Below are positions 58,989 through 64,000 of a DNA stretch of 64,000 bases, one piece after another. A program made the position numbers and the translations under genes. Location of the stretch: assembly GCF_028912405.1 (NCBI RefSeq), contig NZ_JAKELO010000002.1:682001-746000 (forward strand), in the 5' to 3' direction. The stretch comes from Methanogenium marinum. Lineage in GTDB: Archaea > Halobacteriota > Methanomicrobia > Methanomicrobiales > Methanomicrobiaceae. The notes beneath the pieces are model-generated. The model was not told the DNA's origin, ran no database searches, and saw nothing but the letters and a program-made list of their open reading frames with translations. Positions within the stretch are counted from its first letter, which is position 1. Each line of letters starts with the position of its first letter.

Positions 58989-59487
58989 CATTATCATCCC
59001 CATTGTTGTGTACCGTATGGTATGTTTTCAGGGGGGATAAGCATTACTTACAGTAATAATTTATGAGATTTATTCGGCAGTGCCTGCCACCCGTGAAAGA
59101 GGGATACAGAGATGAGGAAAATTCCTTCCTTTTTTCGGTACGAATACGGGAGAATATGTTCCTGGCAGGGGAGTATCCGGCGTTCGTTCTGCATGCAAAT
59201 TTACACGACATTTAATCCTCAATTTTTGTTTCAGATAAATTATATGACATAATGGTGTGTCACTCTGTTTGAAAAACGGTGAAAAATTGCTTTTTTCCAT
59301 GAGAATTTTCCACCCGGATTTTCCATCTGCGCCCACTCAATTTTGCGGCTGGAGCATCCGTTTTTTTCCATAAATAATGGGAAAATATTTTATTTTGGTC
59401 CTCTGTAAAGGCAGACTTACATTACCTGAAGTAATATGTTTATATGTCAGTCGAACCCCGGGAACCGGCTGGCAGGAAGTGCCAAAA
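58989..59487. other. Gene-free region
   Basis: No supported gene; the frame of the next gene is open from 59377 but begins well before its ribosome site. AAGTAATATGTTTATATG (about 59430) is a TATA-like promoter candidate for the gene at 59488. Confidence 0.3.
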
Positions 59488-59991
59488 ATGGCTGACTTTA
59501 TCCAGACAACCAACACCAAGAGTGCGGTGCGGGACCTTCTCGTCCCCATCGCAAATATCACCATCTTCGATGCCCTCGTGCAGGACATCATCGACACCAA
59601 CCCCTTCGGCTGTACCTCGTACGTCGAGAGTGGGGTGACCATTGACCCGGTTGTACGTTCCAAAGAAGCGTATGATGCAAAGGTCATATACGAAAACCTC
59701 GAAGCCGACACCATAGGCGATGTCTCCATCCAGGTCGCAACGGTCACGGCATTCGGGACCGCTGCCAGCCATGTGATGGCAGACGACGATCTTGCCACCG
59801 CTATTGGCGGAACCCAGTCCCGTGACAACGCAAAGGACACCTTCTCCTGCAAACTGAAGTGCCACGACGCGAACAGCGAGACCTACTATGTGACGATCTC
59901 CCGCACCAAGGTCCGCATCTCCTCCTATACGGACGATGCTATCCGGGAAGCGGTTGAGACATGGGCCGACGGGAAGCCGGAACTCGGCTGA
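59488..59991 (+). CDS. Unidentified protein of 167 residues
   Basis: ATG 59488 lies ten bases after AGGAAG. Sequence starts MADFIQTTNTKSAVRDLLVP and is rich in Asp and Thr, predicted alpha/beta, with repeated acidic strands (IYENLEADTIGDVSIQVATV). No membrane segment or known motif is recognised. GC-rich with strong codon bias, unlike the RloAB genes that follow. It may be a virion or accessory protein of the element; I cannot assign a function. Confidence 0.65.
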   Translation: MADFIQTTNTKSAVRDLLVPIANITIFDALVQDIIDTNPFGCTSYVESGVTIDPVVRSKEAYDAKVIYENLEADTIGDVSIQVATVTAFGTAASHVMADDDLATAIGGTQSRDNAKDTFSCKLKCHDANSETYYVTISRTKVRISSYTDDAIREAVETWADGKPELG

Positions 59992-60585
59992 ACCTCGGGA
60001 TGAACCTGGCTGAACTGAACTCAGCTGGGTTCTCCCAAATTTTTTGATTTTCATTCCGTTCATGGAACCTCCGGACATCTCCTGAGACACTAGGGCAAAT
60101 ACCAGAAACAGGGGTATTGCCTCCCCCCTGTTTTGAACCAGTATTGCGGGAAATAAGGTGGAAACTGAGCGTTTTTTTATGCCCCTTTTTGGTGCAGGGA
60201 AATACGACTGTAATGCAGTGTATTTGCCAAAATTACGAATTACTGTGGTCTATAGAACAGGTTTCATTCGTCTACATTTTGGGAGGATGTGCAGCATGTC
60301 TCCGGGTGAGTAAGGCCCGCTCCGGGCGTCTGTGTGGATGTGTTTTTCCAGTCATTAGGTGCGTTTAAGGGACTATATGGACGCATTTGTGGGAACAATT
60401 ATATGTATTTTGGGATTATTTTTCCAAAAATTTGTAACTGTCAAATTCTATTTCGCCACAATTTGAGAAATTTGAATGAAGTGGCAAACGTAGGTCACAT
60501 ATGTTACCCCCTAACCAGATAATATATTCTACGAAAATTTCGTAGAATCAAAACATATATATCATTCAGGAGAGGTATACAATGT
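59992..60585. promoter_or_regulatory. Gene-free region with left inverted repeat and palindromic operator before rloA
   Basis: At 60405-60490 lies the left copy of an imperfect inverted repeat whose partner is at 62507-62600. At 60527-60547 a perfect 21-bp palindrome, TTCTACGAAA-A-TTTCGTAGAA, precedes a TATA-like CATATATATC (60554) and AGGAGAGGT, then ATG 60586. Nothing supports a gene in 59992-60400. Confidence 0.65.
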
Positions 60586-61845
60586 ATGCTTATAGAATAC
60601 AGTGTTGAAAATTTCCGTTCTGTCGCTGAGAAAACAACACTTAGCATGTTAACCTCAAAAGAGAGGAAAAAGGCATATAATCTCATTAAAGTGAAGGGAA
60701 TTCCTGGCATCACAAAACTCCTGAAAAGTTGTATTATATATGGCGCAAATGCCTCAGGAAAGACCAATCAGATCCGGGCACTCGATCTGATCAAATTTCT
60801 GGTATTATCATCAAAAAATCTCAATCGCGGGGACAAACTCCCATATTTTCCGTTTGTTCTCATTGCAGAATACGAGGCGAAACCCACATTATTTGAGATC
60901 AATTTTATCAGTGGCAGGACTGAATACCGGTATTCCTTTTCGTACAATGCAAACGAAATCATTTCAGAAGAATTGAGCTACATTAAAAGGAAAGACCAAA
61001 AATTCATTTACAAACGCAACAGGGACACGTTAGAGGCCTTTGTCGATGAAGATGAATTAATGGGACTTTTTAAGCACACAGGAGAGAATGTGCTCTTTTT
61101 GTCCAAGGCCAACAATGAGTACAAACCATTTGGAGAGGTCTTTGAGTGGTTCAATATTAACCTGAACTATTTTGGGCGGATATCTGAGATCGAAGATACA
61201 TATACCATCGAATATATGAATAAATCTGTTGAGAACAAAGAAAAAGTACTTACTATTTTGAAATACGCTGATTTTGATATATCTGACGTCTCAGGAAATG
61301 TAATCAAGATGGATAAATCAGAGATCCCGGATAATATTGTACAATTAATTGAGAAACAGACAGGTAAACCTTTGAGTGAGGGGAAAATTGTCAGAACCGA
61401 GCTTAAGAGTGTGCATAAAAGAGATGACGGAACGAATATCATAAAAGAATTTGAAGAGTTTGAATCTGCCGGAACGAACGTCTTTTTCAATATGCTGGGA
61501 ATCATTCTGGATGCACTTGAAAACCATCAGCGTATTCTCGTAATTGACGAGTTTGATACCAGACTTCATCCGGATCTGATTATGTATCTTCTGAAAATAT
61601 TCCATGATGAAAACAACAATATTGCAAATTCTCAACTCATTGTAACGACGCATAATACCCGGATACTTGCATCGGATTTCTTTCGAAGGGAACAGATCTG
61701 GTTTACGGAGAAGAATAAGAAAAATAAGAATACAAATCTCTATTCCCTCTTTGATTATGAAGACAGAGTTGACAAATCTATTGAGAAGGGATATTTTACC
61801 GGACGTTATGGAGGTCTTCCCGATATCTTTGACGGGAGGATCTAG
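60586..61845 (+). CDS. AAA ATPase of RloA/AbiLi type (defence-associated)
   Basis: 419 residues. N-terminal start MLIEYSVENFRSVAEKTTLS is typical of the SMC-like OLD/RloA group, followed by Walker A YGANASGKTNQI (about 50). Walker B is RILVIDEFDTRLHPDL (about 319), preceded by a signature-like FEESAGT region (EFEEFESAGTNVFF) and followed by TTHN. It hydrolyses ATP and controls a partner nuclease. The next gene, three bases on, is the RloB-type TOPRIM protein. This pair belongs to phage-abortive systems such as AbiL; related two-gene systems include PARIS. AT-rich compared with its left neighbour. Confidence 0.9.
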   Translation: MLIEYSVENFRSVAEKTTLSMLTSKERKKAYNLIKVKGIPGITKLLKSCIIYGANASGKTNQIRALDLIKFLVLSSKNLNRGDKLPYFPFVLIAEYEAKPTLFEINFISGRTEYRYSFSYNANEIISEELSYIKRKDQKFIYKRNRDTLEAFVDEDELMGLFKHTGENVLFLSKANNEYKPFGEVFEWFNINLNYFGRISEIEDTYTIEYMNKSVENKEKVLTILKYADFDISDVSGNVIKMDKSEIPDNIVQLIEKQTGKPLSEGKIVRTELKSVHKRDDGTNIIKEFEEFESAGTNVFFNMLGIILDALENHQRILVIDEFDTRLHPDLIMYLLKIFHDENNNIANSQLIVTTHNTRILASDFFRREQIWFTEKNKKNKNTNLYSLFDYEDRVDKSIEKGYFTGRYGGLPDIFDGRI

Positions 61846-61848
61846 AGG

Positions 61849-62457
61849 ATGGGAAGAGTAAGAAAGTCCAAAAATATTCCATTAAGACCTCTGGTGGTAA
61901 TCTTCAGCGATGGCCAAACAGAAATCAACTACTTCAGATGCAAGAAATTAGATCTGAATGAAAACAGAAATATCAAAATAGAACCCGTCCATGCAAACCA
62001 AAAGAGTGCTGCAGGAATCGTTACGTATGCCAAAAGATATCTCCAAAAAAAAGGGTGGACCATAAAACAAAACGACAGAATTTTTTGCGTCATTGATATG
62101 GACTGTGCAGCTGATTTGGACATCAAAAAGGCGTTGAAAGAAAAGCCGGGTAAAATGGATCTGATCATATCCAATCCTGACTTTGAATTTTGGTTCCTGT
62201 TACATTATGATTACCACCAGGGAAGTCTGCAAAATAAAGAGCCGATTAAAAAATTAAGAGAGTATGAAAGAGGTTACGAAAAACCTAATGTTGAAAGAAT
62301 ATATCCATCTCTGAAGAGCAGGGAGATGAATGCGATTTCACATGCAGAAAGGCTCAGACAGTTTCATGAAAATGAAGGGGTGGAGGATTTGTACGGTGTT
62401 TCTGTTAACCCCTACACGAATGTGGATAAACTGGTATCATACATCAATGCAATCTAA
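61849..62457 (+). CDS. RloB/AbiLii-type TOPRIM effector protein
   Basis: 202 residues. The family pattern VVIFSDGQTEINYF is at about 16-30; most relatives have E-G where this has D-G. CVIDMDCAADLD supplies the D-x-D of a TOPRIM centre (about 83-93) and ISNPDFEFWFLLHYD is the RloB signature (about 106-120). It is the presumed nuclease or effector released on phage sensing by the ATPase. It starts three bases after the rloA stop. The altered first acidic position may change metal use or mark decay; the rest is intact. Confidence 0.88.
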   Translation: MGRVRKSKNIPLRPLVVIFSDGQTEINYFRCKKLDLNENRNIKIEPVHANQKSAAGIVTYAKRYLQKKGWTIKQNDRIFCVIDMDCAADLDIKKALKEKPGKMDLIISNPDFEFWFLLHYDYHQGSLQNKEPIKKLREYERGYEKPNVERIYPSLKSREMNAISHAERLRQFHENEGVEDLYGVSVNPYTNVDKLVSYINAI

Positions 62458-62958
62458 ACGAATCAATTCAGTCTAACCCGAATTGATTCCAATACATCCA
62501 TTCAGCCTAAGGTTTCCACTTCACTCAAATTCCTCAAATTACAGTGAAAAATAGAATTTGGCAGTTCCAGGTATTTGAAAAAATATTTCCCAAAATTCTC
62601 CTCATTTTTGGGCTTAGATTTCAGATGACACTGGCATTCATAAAATTGAACGTGCATTTTACCCACAAATTTAACCGAACTTTCAATTATCCCCTTTTTT
62701 TGGAAATTTTCGGGCCATAAACTACTCCATTGGCAGGATGCCAAACCAGGCTCTATGTCAGCGGGTTTTTTCAGCCGGTTATTGAATGCCGCAGGGCAAA
62801 AAAACCGGATTCAGACGATTACAGCTGAGATGAACAATGATACATTTGATGATACATCTGGTAAGACAAAGAAGGATATATTACCAAAGGTGATATATTG
62901 CACAACAAAACATTATTTTGGGTAATATTATTATAGTCTCGCACACTATTAGGGAATA
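62458..62958. other. Region with right repeat and a possible remnant, otherwise gene-free
   Basis: Minus-strand frame 62502-62744 could encode 80 residues (KFVGKMHVQFYECQCHLKSK) ending in the repeat; it lacks a clear ribosome site. TTACAGCTGAGATGAACAATG and the TATA-like TAATATTATTATAG (about 62920) precede the gene at 62959. Confidence 0.4.
62507..62605 (-). repeat. Right copy of imperfect inverted repeat flanking rloAB
   Basis: Read on the minus strand, AATTTTGGGAAATATTTTTT and then CCAAATTCTATTTTTCAC and AATTTGAGGAATTTGAGTG match the plus strand at 60405-60490. Identity by eye is roughly 70-75 per cent over about 90 bases. Both copies also encode related peptides (LRNLSEVETLG and LRNLNEVANVG), so they may be remnants of one gene. 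Confidence 0.6.
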
Positions 62959-63438
62959 ATGAATTCGATTTCTGATTCCGAAAAACATGAAACGGAACCA
63001 TCAAAATACCGGGTGATACAGCATGGGGGATCATCTGACCCAACCACAAAAATCAGGGACCTTTCCTTTATCCTCGATCACTGGGATGTGTTTACCGAAA
63101 ACCTTGAAGACCCCATTCTGGATGAACAATTTTCAACGGCCATGGTTGGGAGTGCGTATACCCGGTCCAGCTCAGCGCTTACTCTTCGGCAACTGTTTGG
63201 CATGTGGCGCAAGGGTGAGGGAATCCATGCCCGTTTCTATGATGAAAACCGTGAAATAATAACTGAACCGCTCTATATGGTCGGCATGGGCGGCAGCGTA
63301 CTATCAGGTGCATTTGTTTTCTGGGGAATTGTGCCATCACAGGGACTGATTGTCATTTCCGACATATGTCCCGAATTAGGGAAATGCAGTGTGCGATCGA
63401 ATATTGTGCGCTATCTGAAAGCATCGAAGGAAGTATAA
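62959..63438 (+). CDS. Hypothetical protein of 159 residues
   Basis: Starts MNSISDSEKHETEPSKYRVI. The N-terminal 30 residues look disordered; the rest is globular: LSFILDHWDVFTENLEDPIL, a Ser-rich turn (YTRSSSALTLRQLFGMW), and a hydrophobic GMGGSVLSGAFVFWGIVP that could be a buried strand pair or membrane hairpin. No family recognised. It is preceded by a TATA-like element about 30 bp upstream, which suggests a short leader. It ends three bases before the zinc-ribbon remnant. Confidence 0.6.
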   Translation: MNSISDSEKHETEPSKYRVIQHGGSSDPTTKIRDLSFILDHWDVFTENLEDPILDEQFSTAMVGSAYTRSSSALTLRQLFGMWRKGEGIHARFYDENREIITEPLYMVGMGGSVLSGAFVFWGIVPSQGLIVISDICPELGKCSVRSNIVRYLKASKEV

Positions 63439-63440
63439 CG

Positions 63441-63605
63441 GTGAACAAAAGGGGGGGCCCGGTTCCATTCTGGCCTTACCCGATATCCTTTGGCCATACG
63501 CCCTTTCGCCGGCCATCAGTGTCACCCGGAAGGTGTGATGTCTGCGGTGACCGGGCAGCGGTGAACCATTCGAAAGTACAGCTGGTGAGTGTCTGCGAAA
63601 CGTAG
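63441..63605 (+). CDS. Truncated zinc-ribbon ORF (copy 3 of 3)
   Basis: From a GTG at 63441 the frame reads VNKRGGPVPFWPYPISFG, then PSVSPGRCDVCGDRAAVNH and VCET, ending at a TAG. In the primase copy this point continues CEKCYARLV; here the codons after the stop would read YARN, so the stop seems to be a recent mutation. Only one C-x2-C pair and one more Cys remain. Zinc binding is doubtful. Confidence 0.5.
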   Translation: MNKRGGPVPFWPYPISFGHTPFRRPSVSPGRCDVCGDRAAVNHSKVQLVSVCET

Positions 63606-63631
63606 TATGCCCGAAATGACATCCAAACGCC

Positions 63632-63645
63632 CCGTTTTTTTTTAA
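63632..63645 (+). terminator. T-run terminator
   Basis: A run of about nine Ts (CCGTTTTTTTTTAAC) follows the zinc-ribbon ORF and is a plausible archaeal terminator for the transcript from 62959. Confidence 0.45.
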
Positions 63646-63732
63646 CTTAGAGAGAGAACAAATGAGAAATGCACGTTAAAATGAATATTGTCCCGGACAA
63701 AATGGTAGTACCCTTAAATATCCGACAGGGCA

Positions 63733-63972
63733 TCACATCTTTAATTGCTCATTTTCGGAACCTTTTGTGCAAAAACCGGTGTGTTTCAATCCTGCATTTT
63801 TGAATGCCGGGCAACTGCGACAGAGACACCCTTTTTCCTCATGGATGCATGTACTCTTTCCAATCGCAGCAGCACAGTATCCACCCTTCTCTCCGCAATT
63901 GACCCAGCTCGGACACGTCATGCAAATACACATGCCGAGCACCTCCTCCAATGTAGTAATATTTAGTGCCAT
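63733..63972 (-). CDS. DUF2769 cysteine-rich protein
   Basis: 79 residues with a GGGGGG ribosome site just before ATG 63972. Ten or so cysteines in the DUF2769 order: CICMTCPSWVNC, GGYCAAAIGKSTC, KGCLCRSCPAF and GFCTKGSE. The family occurs widely in methanogens, often as several paralogues; the cysteines probably bind an iron-sulfur cluster or zinc. The function is unknown. It lies at the right edge, opposite the preceding genes. Confidence 0.85.
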   Translation of the reverse strand: MALNITTLEEVLGMCICMTCPSWVNCGEKGGYCAAAIGKSTCIHEEKGCLCRSCPAFKNAGLKHTGFCTKGSENEQLKM

Positions 63973-64000
63973 GTCTACCCCCCAATTCTATCATACCAGT

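Noticed and set aside
60117-60368. Plus-strand frame of 83 codons before the RloA gene
   Set aside because: Composition is poor, cysteine placement is irregular and there is no ribosome site; it also runs next to the left inverted repeat.

Overview
The window reads as chromosomal DNA of a methanogenic euryarchaeon, most probably of the order Methanomicrobiales. This is inferred from gene content: the ablA/ablB pair for N-epsilon-acetyl-beta-lysine, a DUF2769 protein, GLUG/PEGA surface proteins, long PAS histidine kinases, an Orc1/Cdc6, and TATA/T-run transcription signals. No rRNA or tRNA gene was recognised.

Layout. (1) 1-5315 (minus): a giant surface protein, cut by the left edge, with about 23 GLUG repeats, a beta-helix part and PEGA repeats. 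(2) 6103-13379 (minus): a compact cluster of PP2C phosphatase, ArsR-like HTH-FHA protein, membrane Ser/Thr kinase with a NosD-like sensor, a CARDB/NEW3-type surface protein, and a MacB-like ABC exporter. (3) 13852-23389 (plus): MarR regulator with MFS pump, an Imm-5-like protein, ablA-ablB, and a hybrid-like histidine kinase with six PAS-like segments. (4) 23469-28620 (minus): an AT-rich, tightly overlapping operon of DUF4956 membrane protein, CotH/beta-helix protein, metallophosphoesterase-like protein and VTC-domain protein. (5) 28621-33644: a segmental duplication. Two copies of an AphA-like acid-phosphatase lipoprotein, each with a decayed nucleotidyltransferase gene, flank a Cache-domain lipoprotein. 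(6) 34178-52232: Fic protein, DUF1016/PDDEXK nuclease, a small decayed CRISPR array, then a complete type I-E system in the order DEDDh exonuclease, cas3, cse1, cse2, cas7, cas5, cas6e, cas1, cas2. This ends in an array of 89 repeats and 88 spacers. (7) 52345-64000: an accessory region that looks like an integrated plasmid or provirus. It holds small ORFs, a primase-helicase, Orc1/Cdc6, a Doc toxin, a holin-like protein, an RloA/RloB-type defence pair between imperfect inverted repeats, and Cys-rich small proteins.

How the parts work together. Region 2 couples envelope sensing, protein phosphorylation, FHA-dependent readout and probably export. Region 3 includes osmoprotectant synthesis. Regions 6 and 7 form a defence and mobile-element zone. 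The CRISPR array keeps a record of the acquisition rule: the base after the 28-nt repeat is T in 66 of 88 spacers, which suggests a PAM-derived 29th repeat base ending in T. Several spacers overlap on one target, as expected of primed adaptation. The most interesting unexplained items are the RloAB cassette with its 21-bp operator-like palindrome, the DEDDh exonuclease beside cas3, the recurring small zinc ribbon, and the phosphosignalling cassette.
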